Source: an uncultured Caulobacteraceae bacterium (GTDB taxonomy: Bacteria; Pseudomonadota; Alphaproteobacteria; Caulobacterales; Caulobacteraceae). From it: a stretch of DNA of 64,000 nt. The notes beneath the pieces are model-generated. The model ran no database searches, was not told the DNA's origin, and worked only from the letters and a program-made list of their open reading frames with translations. The position numbers and the translations under genes are program-made. The DNA lies in assembly GCA_903929535.1 (NCBI GenBank), contig CAIYVC010000073.1, positions 1-64,000 on the forward strand. Reading direction: 5' to 3'. Shown one piece after another: positions 37,973 to 45,529 of this stretch; the stretch's first letter is position 1; each line of letters opens with the position of its first letter.

Positions 37973-39864
37973 TGAGCGAAACTCTCGTCAAAGCCGCCCC
38001 CGGCGGCGCGGTGCAGACCGGAAACGGCCGCGGCCTGCTGCGCTTCCTCACCTGCGGTTCGGTGGACGTCGGCAAGTCGACCCTGATCGGCCGCCTGCTC
38101 TACGACTCCAAGCTGATCTTCGAAGACCAGCTGGCCTCGCTGGAGCGCGATTCCAAGAAGCACGGCACCGTCGGCGAGGATATCGACCTCGCTCTGCTGG
38201 TGGACGGCCTGGAGGCCGAGCGGCAGCAGGGCATCACCATCGATGTCGCCTACCGCTTCTTCACCACGCCCAATCGCTCCTTCATCGTCGCCGACACCCC
38301 CGGCCACGAGCAGTACACCCGCAACATGGCCACCGGCGCCTCCAACGCCGATCTGGCCGTGATCCTGATCGATGCCCGCAAGGGCGTGCTGACCCAGACC
38401 CGCCGGCACAGCTACATCTGCTCGCTGCTGGGCGTGAAGCACCTGGTCGTGGCGGTGAACAAGATCGACCTGGAAGGCTACAGCCAGCAGGTCTTCGACC
38501 GGATTGTCGCCGACTACCTGGACTTCGCCAAGACGCTCGGCTTCGAGACCATCACCCCAATCCCGATGTCCGCCCGTTACGGCGACAACGTCTACACCCG
38601 CTCGGACAAGCTGCCCTGGTTCAAGGGCAAGACCTTGATCGAACACCTTGAAACCATTGATGTTGAGTCCACCGCCGCGGCCAAGGCGTTCCGCTTCCCG
38701 GTGCAGTGGGTCAACCGCCCCAACCTCGACTTCCGCGGCTTCTCGGGCACCGTCGCCTCCGGCGTGGTCAAGCCCGGCGACAAGGTCGTGGTGGCCGCCT
38801 CGGGCCGCGAGACCCAGGTCGAGCGCATCGTCACCTATGACGGCGATCTGGCCGAGGCCCGCGCGGGCGACGCCGTCACCCTGACCCTCAAGGACGAGGT
38901 CGATATCGCCCGCGGCGACCTGCTGGTCCCGCCCACCGCCCGTCCTGAAGTCGCCGACCAGTTCGCCGCCCACCTCTTGTGGATGACCGACGAGCCCCTG
39001 CTCCCCGGCCGCTCCTACCTGATGCGTATCGGCACCCAGGTCAGCCCCGTGAAGGTCACGGCGCTGAAGCACAAGATCGACGTCGACACCCTAGAGCACC
39101 TGGCCGGGCGCACCCTGGCGCTCAACGAGATCGGCTTCTGCAACTTCTCCACCGCCAACCCGATCGCCTTCGACCCCTACGTCGATAACCGCGAGACCGG
39201 CGCCTTCATCCTGATCGACCGCTACACCAACGCCACGGTCGGCGCGGGCATGGTCAGCTTCGGCCTGCGCCGGGCGGCCAACATCCATCGCCAGTCTCTG
39301 CTGGTCGGCCGCGAGGAGCGCGAGAAGCTCAACGGGCACAAGCCGGCGGTCCTGTGGTTCACGGGCCTGTCGGGCTCGGGCAAGTCCACCATAGCCAACC
39401 TGGTCGAGCGCGAGCTGCACGACCGAGGCGTGCGCACCTTCCTGCTGGACGGCGACAACGTCCGTCACGGCCTCAACCGCGACCTCGGCTTCTCCGACGC
39501 CGACCGAGTCGAGAACGTCCGCCGCGTGGGCGAGGTGGCCAAGCTGTTCGTCGAGGCCGGCGTGGTGGTGCTGTGCTCCTTCATCTCCCCCTTCAAGGCT
39601 GAGCGGCGCATGGCGCGCGAGCTGTTCGCCGAGGGCGAGTTCCTGGAGGTGTTCGTCGACACCCCCATCGAGGACTGCATCAAGCGCGACCCCAAGGGCC
39701 TCTACGCCAAGGCGCTGAAGGGCGAGATCGCCAATTTTACAGGCATATCTTCGCCATATGAGCGCCCCGAAGCCGCCGAACTAGTCCTTGACACTGCCGG
39801 CTCGGAACCCGCTGCATCCGCGCGTCGGGTAGTCGACCATCTGATCGCTCTGGGCATCGTATAA
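37972..39864 (+). CDS. cysNC: Bifunctional CysN-CysC: sulfate adenylyltransferase subunit 1 / APS kinase
   Basis: 630 residues, a NodQ-like fusion. The N-terminal ~440 residues are a GTPase (G1 [16 protein letters not shown]3 [13 protein letters not shown]4 NKID) with beta-barrel domains. The C-terminal ~190 residues are APS kinase (P-loop [13 protein letters not shown] near residue 463, [25 protein letters not shown]), which makes PAPS. With cysD this gives the whole route from sulfate to PAPS. Confidence 0.94.
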   Translation: MSETLVKAAPGGAVQTGNGRGLLRFLTCGSVDVGKSTLIGRLLYDSKLIFEDQLASLERDSKKHGTVGEDIDLALLVDGLEAERQQGITIDVAYRFFTTPNRSFIVADTPGHEQYTRNMATGASNADLAVILIDARKGVLTQTRRHSYICSLLGVKHLVVAVNKIDLEGYSQQVFDRIVADYLDFAKTLGFETITPIPMSARYGDNVYTRSDKLPWFKGKTLIEHLETIDVESTAAAKAFRFPVQWVNRPNLDFRGFSGTVASGVVKPGDKVVVAASGRETQVERIVTYDGDLAEARAGDAVTLTLKDEVDIARGDLLVPPTARPEVADQFAAHLLWMTDEPLLPGRSYLMRIGTQVSPVKVTALKHKIDVDTLEHLAGRTLALNEIGFCNFSTANPIAFDPYVDNRETGAFILIDRYTNATVGAGMVSFGLRRAANIHRQSLLVGREEREKLNGHKPAVLWFTGLSGSGKSTIANLVERELHDRGVRTFLLDGDNVRHGLNRDLGFSDADRVENVRRVGEVAKLFVEAGVVVLCSFISPFKAERRMARELFAEGEFLEVFVDTPIEDCIKRDPKGLYAKALKGEIANFTGISSPYERPEAAELVLDTAGSEPAASARRVVDHLIALGIV

Positions 39865-39933
39865 CCGCTGATCGCTGGCGGATGTCCCGGGCCACGATGA
39901 TCGGCTTGGGACATAACGATTCAGGATGGGCCG

Positions 39934-40317
39934 GTGGCTGACGCGCGACGCAAAGCCCTGCTTGTCGAGGACGAGGTCCTGGTCGCCATGGTGGCCGAGG
40001 AGCACCTCGGGTCCATCGGCTTCGATGCGATCTGCGCGGAAACGGCGGAGGAGGCCCTGCGGGCCCTGGCCGCCGACCCCGATCTGCGCCTGGCGGTGAT
40101 CGACATCGGGCTGCCGGACATGCGCGGCGACGATCTGGCGGTCCAGATCCGCGCCGCCGCTCCCGACATCATGATCGTCATGGCCACCGGCTACGACGGC
40201 GCACCGCTGCGCGCCAGGTTCGCCGGCGACGCCCGGCTGACGGTGCTGTCCAAGCCCTACAGCGAAAGCGATCTGCGCAAGGCGGTCGCCTCCCTGGAGC
40301 CCGAAGTCCTGGCCTGA
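39934..40317 (+). CDS. Single-domain response regulator
   Basis: 127 residues, receiver domain only, from GTG 39934. Acidic pocket VEDEVLV, phospho-acceptor aspartate in AVIDIGLPDMRG, and lysine in LSKPYSESDL. No output domain. Family resemblance is to the CheY-like/FixJ-receiver proteins that often act with HisKA_2/HWE kinases in alphaproteobacteria; its place 1.4 kb from phyR makes a link to the stress cascade possible but unproven. Confidence 0.85.
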   Translation: MADARRKALLVEDEVLVAMVAEEHLGSIGFDAICAETAEEALRALAADPDLRLAVIDIGLPDMRGDDLAVQIRAAAPDIMIVMATGYDGAPLRARFAGDARLTVLSKPYSESDLRKAVASLEPEVLA

Positions 40318-40387
40318 GCGCCACGCTTGCCCGCGCCGATCTCCGTGTCCTACACCATCGGGAAAACCATAACCCCCGGAGGACGCC

Positions 40388-41131
40388 ATGGCGCGCGAAC
40401 AGATCACCATCACCACCAGGGACGGCGCCTGCGCGGCCACCGTCTTCACGCCCTCGACCGGCTCGGGGCCCTGGCCCGCGGTGATCTACTGCATGGACGC
40501 GCTGGCCATCCGCCCCGCTGTGCTGGAGGCGAGCCAGCGGCTCGCCGATGCCGGCTTCGTGGTCCTGACCCCCGACCTGTTCTACCGCTACGGCCCCTAT
40601 GCGCCTATGGTCCCCAAGGAGGTGTTCTCCAAGCCGGATATCCGCGCCGAACTCGGCCCCTACATGAGCACCATCGATGGTCCTCGCGCGGCTTCCGACG
40701 CCACCGCCTTCCTGGCCTATATCGACAGCCGGACGGATGTCCTGGGCAAGAAGGTCGGATCCACGGGCTACTGTATGGGCGGCGGTTTGGCGCTGAGCAT
40801 GGCGGGTCACCATCCGGACCGCTTCGCCGCGGCGGCCAGCTTCCACGGCGGCAACCTGGCCTCAGACGCCCCCACCAGCCCCCACCTGCTGGCCTCCAAA
40901 ATCAAGGCGCGCGTCTACATCGGCGTGGCCGACAACGACAATTCCTACCCGCCGGAGATGGGCGAACGGCTGCAGACGGCGCTGCGTGAGGGAGGTGTGG
41001 AGTTCGTCTCGGCCTTCTATCCGGGCGCCTTGCACGGCTGGACCCAGACAGACTTCCCCGTCTACGACGCGCCGGCCGCCGAACGGCACTGGCGCGATCT
41101 GATCGGGCTGTTCAACGAAACGCTGAGGTAG
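40388..41131 (+). CDS. Dienelactone hydrolase-family protein
   Basis: 247 residues, alpha/beta hydrolase. The nucleophile elbow is GYCMGGG, with cysteine in the nucleophile position as in true dienelactone hydrolases. The histidine is likely in ALHGWTQ. ATG 40388 has GGAGG at 40378-40382. No aromatic-degradation genes surround it, so the natural substrate is unknown. Followed by a strong hairpin at 41134-41162. Confidence 0.85.
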   Translation: MAREQITITTRDGACAATVFTPSTGSGPWPAVIYCMDALAIRPAVLEASQRLADAGFVVLTPDLFYRYGPYAPMVPKEVFSKPDIRAELGPYMSTIDGPRAASDATAFLAYIDSRTDVLGKKVGSTGYCMGGGLALSMAGHHPDRFAAAASFHGGNLASDAPTSPHLLASKIKARVYIGVADNDNSYPPEMGERLQTALREGGVEFVSAFYPGALHGWTQTDFPVYDAPAAERHWRDLIGLFNETLR

Positions 41132-41133
41132 TA

Positions 41134-41162
41134 GCCGGCGACGGCGCGAGCCAGTCGCCGGC
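41134..41162. terminator. Hairpin between convergent genes
   Basis: GCCGGCGAC (41134-41142) and GTCGCCGGC (41154-41162) form a perfect 9-bp stem with an 11-nt loop, exactly in the gap between two convergent stops. The T-tract is poor (GGTCGTT follows), so it may be an inefficient intrinsic terminator or an RNA-stabilising hairpin serving both directions. Confidence 0.55.
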
Positions 41163-41169
41163 GGTCGTT

Positions 41170-41619
41170 CTAGTCGCGCAGAGCGAAGCCCGCCACCACG
41201 CCCAGCAGGGCGCCGATGGCGAAGATCGAGGCCACCGTACCCAGCGGGCGTTCCTGCACCAGCTGGCTGGCCTGGTCCTTGGCTTCCACCGCGCGCGACC
41301 CAGCCCAGCGGCTCAGGTCCTCGGAGGTGCGGGCGATGGCTTCCAGCGACGCGCGCAGGCGGTCCTGGGCCAGTTCGGCGCTGTCCTCGGCGGCGCTTTG
41401 CACCACCTTGGCGTCGCGCGAGACGCGCACGGCGCCGCTCTTGACGGTGCGGGCGCTGCGGCGGCCGAAGCTTTTGGCCTCCTGGGCGACCGTGGCGCCG
41501 GTGGCCTTGGCGTCGGCGCCGACCTTGGCGGCGGTGGCCTTGGCGGTGCGCGCGGCGGCGCGGGTGGCGCGCTTGGCGCGGCGGGCGGGTTCTTGCAGGT
41601 CGGTGGTGATGTCAGACAT
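41170..41619 (-). CDS. YqjD/ElaB-like (DUF883-type) membrane-anchored helical protein
   Basis: 149 residues. The first ~120 are charged, Ala/Lys/Arg-rich and probably coiled-coil (RRAKRATRAAARTAKATAAK); the C-terminus is one transmembrane helix (GTVASIFAIGALLGVVAGFAL) ending in RD. This is the layout of the YqjD/ElaB/YgaM family, stationary-phase ribosome-associated inner-membrane proteins in E. coli; the match here is by layout and the ERPLGTVA lead only. A near-consensus GSR promoter lies upstream. Confidence 0.6.
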   Translation of the reverse strand: MSDITTDLQEPARRAKRATRAAARTAKATAAKVGADAKATGATVAQEAKSFGRRSARTVKSGAVRVSRDAKVVQSAAEDSAELAQDRLRASLEAIARTSEDLSRWAGSRAVEAKDQASQLVQERPLGTVASIFAIGALLGVVAGFALRD

Positions 41620-41662
41620 GGGCTGGGCTCCTGTTTGGAGAGAAAAACCGTTCAGCTAGGCT

Positions 41663-41687
41663 AACTGCTGAGCTGCAAGGCGGTTCC
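41663..41687 (-). promoter_or_regulatory. Near-consensus EcfG-type promoter upstream of the YqjD-like gene
   Basis: On the minus strand GGAAC (41687-41683) is followed after exactly 16 nt by AGTT (41666-41663), one mismatch from CGTT. It sits in the 77-bp gap upstream of the helical membrane protein gene. Weaker than the perfect sites in the same island, but correctly placed and spaced. Confidence 0.35.
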
Positions 41688-41696
41688 TGAAATGGC

Positions 41697-42476
41697 TCAA
41701 TCCCGGGCCGCCTGCGGCTCGTGAAAGAACAGCGCCTGGCCGATCAAGGCCCGCACCGCGGCATCCTGGAAGGGCTTGGTCACCAGGAAGGCGGGCTCGC
41801 GCTTCTCCCCGGTCAGCAGCCGCTCGGGAAAGGCGGTGATGAAGATCACCGGGATGTCGAAGGTGCGCAGGATGTCGGAGGCCACGTCCAGCCCGCTGGA
41901 CCCGTCGGCCAGGCGCACGTCCGCCAGGATCAGCCCCAGGTTCCGTCCTTCCGTCAGAGCCAGGGCTTCGGCGCGGGTCGCCGCCACCCCCACCACCGTG
42001 TGCCCCAGTCCCCGCACCAACCGGTCCAGATCCAGGGCCACGATCGGCTCGTCCTCGACGATCAGCACATTGGTCGCCAGCTGATCCTCGATCGCCTGCT
42101 CCGCCGCCGTGTAGCGGTCGGTGGTCTGCTCCAGCGGCAGGTCCAGAACTTGGCTGACTTCCCTGAGCGAGAAGCCTTCGGTCATCACCAGCAGCAGCGC
42201 CGTCCGGTGCTCGGGGGTCAGCTTCAGCAGCCGGCGGTCCGCCGTATGTCCGGGCGCGTCGATGGAATGGCCGTTCAGCGACCGCCGCCAGGTGGCGTGG
42301 AACGCCTTATAAAGAGCGGTCTTCAGCGGCAGGCCCGCGTCCAGCTCCCGCCGCCCGTCGCTTAGGCTCTCCAGCGTCGCCCGCACGAAGTCGTCGCCCT
42401 GCGCCTGGGACCCGGTCAGGGCCCGCGCGTAGCGGCGCAGATAGGGCGTCAGGCGGACGATATCCTTCGCATTCAT
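41697..42476 (-). CDS. phyR: General stress response regulator PhyR
   Basis: 259 residues. PhyR is the anti-anti-sigma factor of the alphaproteobacterial GSR: its N-terminal sigma-like domain, released by phosphorylation, captures the anti-sigma NepR. The sigma-like half spans residues 1-~130 (LTPYLRRYARALTGSQAQGDDFVRATLE, here split at residue 32; LTPEHRTALLLVMTEGFSLREVSQ). The C-terminal receiver has EDEPIVA, the aspartate in LILADVRLADGSSG and lysine in LVTKPFQ. ATG 42476; a perfect GGAAC-N16-CGTT lies 36 nt upstream, consistent with autoregulation. Confidence 0.93.
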   Translation of the reverse strand: MNAKDIVRLTPYLRRYARALTGSQAQGDDFVRATLESLSDGRRELDAGLPLKTALYKAFHATWRRSLNGHSIDAPGHTADRRLLKLTPEHRTALLLVMTEGFSLREVSQVLDLPLEQTTDRYTAAEQAIEDQLATNVLIVEDEPIVALDLDRLVRGLGHTVVGVAATRAEALALTEGRNLGLILADVRLADGSSGLDVASDILRTFDIPVIFITAFPERLLTGEKREPAFLVTKPFQDAAVRALIGQALFFHEPQAARD

Positions 42477-42511
42477 GGGTCGGGCCGGGCTCCAAAGCGC
42501 TTCCACACGAA

Positions 42512-42536
42512 AACGGGACCTTGCGGCTCAGGTTCC
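42512..42536 (-). promoter_or_regulatory. EcfG-type promoter of phyR
   Basis: Minus strand: GGAAC at 42536-42532, 16-nt spacer, CGTT at 42515-42512, 36 nt before the phyR ATG. Exact match to the alphaproteobacterial GSR consensus. Its -35 element is only 5 bp from that of the opposite-facing promoter at 42542. Confidence 0.8.
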
Positions 42537-42541
42537 CCAGC

Positions 42542-42566
42542 GGAACCCACAGGGCGAGGCTCCGTT
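42542..42566 (+). promoter_or_regulatory. EcfG-type promoter of the kinase-like gene
   Basis: Plus strand: GGAAC at 42542-42546, 16-nt spacer, CGTT at 42563-42566, 84 nt before the ATG at 42651. Exact consensus. Together with the phyR promoter it makes a back-to-back pair sharing a 15-bp -35 core GTTCC-CCAGC-GGAAC. Confidence 0.8.
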
Positions 42567-42650
42567 ACAACAGCACAAGTACTGCGACTGGATTGCAACA
42601 ACACCGGTCGGAACCGCTCAATACTCCGCTCGGTAAGGCCCAATTTTGTA

Positions 42651-43817
42651 ATGACGACACCTCACGGAAGGAATTTGCGGGCGCGTATCAAAGCTCACGG
42701 GCTGCGCGCCTTGAGCGTCAAGGCCTGGACCGGCATGGGTCCCATCCGCAGCATCCGCGGCGGCCTCCTGCTGATGACCGTCGTGGCCGTCACCCCGCTG
42801 GTCCTGTTCGCCTCTGGCATGGCCCTGCTGCGGGCCGGAGACGCCCATCAGCTGCCCACCACCGCCGCCTGGATCACCGTCGCCGCCGTGCCGGTCCTGA
42901 TCGGCGTCGCGGCAGTCGTCATCGTCAGCATCGCCTCCGAAGCCATGGTCATGGAGTGGCTCTTCTATCTGGAACGGCTGTCGCGAGCCTATGCGCGCGG
43001 CCGCTACAGCCTGCGGCCCAAGCGTCTGCAGAACGCGCCTCTGGAATTCCGCGCGCTCGGCGACGCGGTCGAGGAAATGGCCTCCGCCGTCGAGCATCGC
43101 GACCAGGCCCTCCGCGACGCTCTGCAGGAACAGACCGTCCTGCTGCGCGAAGTCCACCACCGGGTGAAGAACAACCTGCAGATCGTCGGCAGCCTGCTCA
43201 GCCTCCAGGCCGCCCGCAACACCGACCCTGACACCAAGGCCGCCCTGCAGGACGCCATGGTCCGCATCGACGCTCTCTCCCTCAGCCAGCGCTTTACGCA
43301 GCAGCAGGAGGAGGAAGACGTCATCTCGTCGGTGGAATTGTTCGAAGCCTTCGTCGGCCAGATCCGCGCCCGGCTCGGAAGCGTACGCCGGGGCTTGGCC
43401 CTGACCACCGACATCGAGGCGCACGTCCTGCCGCTGGATACCGGCTCGCGCCTGACCATGATCGCTGCCGAAGCCCTAGTCTGCGCTTTCCGCTCGACCC
43501 GTTCTAATCCCCTCGCCTGCCATCTCAAGCTGACCTTCAACGTCGATGGCGTGGAGATGACCCTCACTGTGGCCGACGAACCGGACGCCTTCATCTGCGG
43601 CCCTGACCAGATTTCGCGGGACCTGATCGACGGCTACATCCGCCAAATGCGCGGCCGTCTGAACGTGCTGGAAGGCACGGGCCAGCTGACCGTTTCGGCG
43701 CCCTGCCACCTGCCGCGCCATGAAGCCGAACAGGCTCCCGCTGATGCTCCCAGTTCGACGCAGACCCCGAAATTCTTTCGGGTTTTGGATCGAACCCATC
43801 GCAGCGTCGCGAGTTAG
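42651..43817 (+). CDS. HisKA_2 kinase-like protein with degenerate ATP-binding domain (PhyP/PhyK-like)
   Basis: 388 residues. Two N-terminal TM helices (GLLLMTVVAVTPLVLFASG; WITVAAVPVLIGVAAVVIVS) with a very short periplasmic loop, then a HisKA_2 dimerisation domain with LLREVHHRVKNNLQIVGSLL (candidate phospho-His 169/170). The expected ATPase domain is present in length but degraded: the N-box ELVTNALKHAF is EALVCAFRST with Cys278 in place of Asn, the G1 box is ADEPDAF, and the G2 glycines are gone. This suggests loss of kinase activity. In Sphingomonas, PhyP is a HisKA_2-type negative regulator of PhyR encoded beside it; a similar phosphatase role is my inference. A true kinase would then be elsewhere. 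Confidence 0.75.
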   Translation: MTTPHGRNLRARIKAHGLRALSVKAWTGMGPIRSIRGGLLLMTVVAVTPLVLFASGMALLRAGDAHQLPTTAAWITVAAVPVLIGVAAVVIVSIASEAMVMEWLFYLERLSRAYARGRYSLRPKRLQNAPLEFRALGDAVEEMASAVEHRDQALRDALQEQTVLLREVHHRVKNNLQIVGSLLSLQAARNTDPDTKAALQDAMVRIDALSLSQRFTQQQEEEDVISSVELFEAFVGQIRARLGSVRRGLALTTDIEAHVLPLDTGSRLTMIAAEALVCAFRSTRSNPLACHLKLTFNVDGVEMTLTVADEPDAFICGPDQISRDLIDGYIRQMRGRLNVLEGTGQLTVSAPCHLPRHEAEQAPADAPSSTQTPKFFRVLDRTHRSVAS

Positions 43818-43845
43818 TTCAGTGGGGGATTTGACGGAGACAAGC

Positions 43846-44040
43846 ATGGTCGGACCCTCAGCCGGTGGTGAACAGCCCTATCCAGAGCCGGTCGCTCCTC
43901 CGTCCGCTCCTCCCGAAACACCCCCTATCGAAGCCCCCCAAGAAGAACCTCCGATGACGCCGTTCAACGACGGCGGGCGTCCCGTGGACGTCGGTGCGGC
44001 TCGATACCCTACCCTCACCCGCGGCCTCCTCGCCGCCTGA
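43846..44040 (+). CDS. Small proline/glutamate-rich protein of unknown function
   Basis: 64 residues, rich in Pro and Glu (PEPVAPPSAPPETPPIEAPQEEPP) and predicted to be disordered. ATG 43846 has GGAG at 43836-43839 at good spacing. It starts 28 nt after the kinase-like gene, so probably shares its transcript. It occupies the position where nepR might be expected but lacks the helical RMYDEVV/PDRF-type core of NepR. I cannot assign a function. Confidence 0.5.
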   Translation: MVGPSAGGEQPYPEPVAPPSAPPETPPIEAPQEEPPMTPFNDGGRPVDVGAARYPTLTRGLLAA

Positions 44041-44066
44041 TCCCCTGCCCCCCAAGGAGAGAACCA

Positions 44067-44294
44067 ATGGCTCAAGATCGCCCGCAGAAGACCCCCTCCC
44101 GTCGCGGTTTCGCCGCCATGGACAAGGATCGCCAGCGCGAGATCGCCCGCAAGGGCGGCGCCAGCGTTCCGGACGAGAAGCGCAGCTTCTCCCAGGACCG
44201 CGACCTCGCCGCCGCGGCAGGCCGCAAGGGTGGTGAAGCCTCGCATGGCGGCGGCCGCACCGGTCGCCCCGCCGACGCCCGCCGCCCGGCTTAG
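44067..44294 (+). CDS. KGG-motif (con-10/GsiB-like) stress protein
   Basis: 75 residues, hydrophilic, with repeats RGFAAMDKDRQREIARKGG and LAAAAGRKGGEASHGGG. This RKGG repeat pattern defines the KGG/con-10 family of stress-induced hydrophilins. ATG 44067 is preceded by AAGGAG at 44055-44060. Lies between the kinase-like gene and the sigma factor gene, so it is probably part of the stress regulon. Confidence 0.8.
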   Translation: MAQDRPQKTPSRRGFAAMDKDRQREIARKGGASVPDEKRSFSQDRDLAAAAGRKGGEASHGGGRTGRPADARRPA

Positions 44295-44336
44295 ACCCTA
44301 GCGCCGGCCGGGACCCAGACGCTCAAGGCTCAGCTC

Positions 44337-44361
44337 GGAACAGATGGTTCCGCATTGCGTT
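44337..44361 (+). promoter_or_regulatory. EcfG-type promoter of the sigma factor gene
   Basis: GGAAC at 44337-44341, 16-nt spacer, CGTT at 44358-44361, 72 nt before the ATG at 44434. Exact consensus. Because transcription would begin near 44368, an in-frame upstream ATG at 44344 cannot be the start from this promoter. Confidence 0.8.
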
Positions 44362-44433
44362 GGGCAAAAGGTCCCGGTCTCGCGCGACAGGCGTCACGCG
44401 CAGCAGCCGCGATGGGGGCGAAGGTGTGCAGTC

Positions 44434-45027
44434 ATGACTAGCGCCCGCGCGTTGCAAGGCGACGACGCCGGTCCCGACGGGATTGGCGGTCAAAGCTGGC
44501 GCGACGCCGTGGTCACCATGATCCCCGCCCTTCGCGCCTTCGCCTGGTCTCTCAGCCACAACTCTTCGGACGCCGACGATCTGGTGCAGGACACCCTGAT
44601 CAAGGCCTGGACCCACCGCGACAAGTTCGAAGTCGGCACCAACCTGAGGGCGTGGCTCTTCACCATCCTGCGCAACACCTACTACACCGCTGTCGTGCGC
44701 CGCCGCCGCGAGGTGCGCGACGAGACCGGCGCCTATGCCGCCACCCTGTCGACCCCGCCGACCCAGGACTGGAGCCTGGCCATGCGGTCGCTGCAGACCG
44801 CCCTGGCCCAGCTGCCCGACGAGAACCGCGAGGCCCTGATCCTGGTCGGCGCCGCGGGCCTGTCCTACGAGGAGGCCGCCGAGGTGTGCGGCTGCGCGCT
44901 GGGCACCATCAAAAGCCGGGTCAACCGCGCCCGCGCCCGCCTGCTCAAGATCATGGACGCCGAAGACGCGTCCGACGCCTTCGCCGGCGATATCCACGCC
45001 TCGCAGCCCGCCTCGCCGAACCTTTAG
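44434..45027 (+). CDS. ecfG: ECF sigma factor, EcfG family (general stress response)
   Basis: 197 residues. Sigma region 2 is PALRAFAWSLSHNSSDADDLVQDTLIKAW (residues ~30-58), with NLRAWLFTILRNTYYT; region 4 is LPDENREALILVGAAGLSYEEAAEVCGC followed by GTIKSRVNRARARL. These match the EcfG (ECF15; SigT/SigU) group that recognises GGAAC-N16-CGTT. ATG 44434 was chosen over 44344 because the promoter's -10 lies between them. The gene is probably autoregulated. In relatives nepR usually precedes it; here a KGG protein does. Confidence 0.9.
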   Translation: MTSARALQGDDAGPDGIGGQSWRDAVVTMIPALRAFAWSLSHNSSDADDLVQDTLIKAWTHRDKFEVGTNLRAWLFTILRNTYYTAVVRRRREVRDETGAYAATLSTPPTQDWSLAMRSLQTALAQLPDENREALILVGAAGLSYEEAAEVCGCALGTIKSRVNRARARLLKIMDAEDASDAFAGDIHASQPASPNL

Positions 45028-45066
45028 ACCGTTCAGTCATCTCGCCTCAACCCAATGGAGTCCGCC

Positions 45067-45450
45067 ATGGAAACCCGAACCTTTGAATCCGAAGACGCCG
45101 GCCGCCGCCGGCTGATCTCAGCCGACCGAGTCCAGGGCACGGCGGTCTACGACCAGGCCGGAGAAAAGCTGGGCCATATCGAGGACGTTCTGCTGCACAA
45201 GGTGTCGGGCAAGGTGGCCTATGCGGTGATGTCCTTCGGCGGCTTCCTGGGCGCCGGCGAGCGCTACCATCCCCTGCCCTGGTCGATGCTCACCTACGAC
45301 ACCGAGCGTAACGGCTACGTCGTGCCCCTCAACAAAGCCCAGCTCGAGGACGCCCCGACCCTCGGCGGCGACAAGGCCGAACACGAGGACGACACCGTCT
45401 GGGCCGACCAGGTGCATAGCCACTACGGCATGCCCGGCCCCTTCATCTGA
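45067..45450 (+). CDS. PRC-barrel domain protein
   Basis: 127 residues. PRC-barrel fold: ISADRVQGTAVYDQAGEKLGHIEDVLLHK, split across residues 14-42, then GKVAYAVMSFGGFLGAGERYHPLPW. Such proteins are frequent in alphaproteobacterial stress regulons, function unclear. ATG 45067 has GGAG 6 nt upstream; the upstream ATG at 45055 would itself contain that site. Follows the sigma factor by 39 nt with no promoter motif of its own, so co-transcription is likely. Confidence 0.85.
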   Translation: METRTFESEDAGRRRLISADRVQGTAVYDQAGEKLGHIEDVLLHKVSGKVAYAVMSFGGFLGAGERYHPLPWSMLTYDTERNGYVVPLNKAQLEDAPTLGGDKAEHEDDTVWADQVHSHYGMPGPFI

Positions 45451-45468
45451 ACAACCCGCCCGCCTGCC

Positions 45469-45493
45469 GGAACTCCTTTGAAATCAGTCCGTT
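45469..45493 (+). promoter_or_regulatory. EcfG-type promoter of csbD
   Basis: GGAAC at 45469-45473, 16-nt spacer, CGTT at 45490-45493, 36 nt before the csbD-family ATG. Exact GSR consensus, in a 79-bp intergenic gap. Confidence 0.8.
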
Positions 45494-45529
45494 GATCCGG
45501 GGCAACCTCATCCCACCAGGAGCAAAACC

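Noticed and set aside
44344-44433. Upstream ATG for the EcfG sigma
   Set aside because: It lies inside the promoter spacer, and the added 30 residues are Arg/Gln-rich and not family-like.
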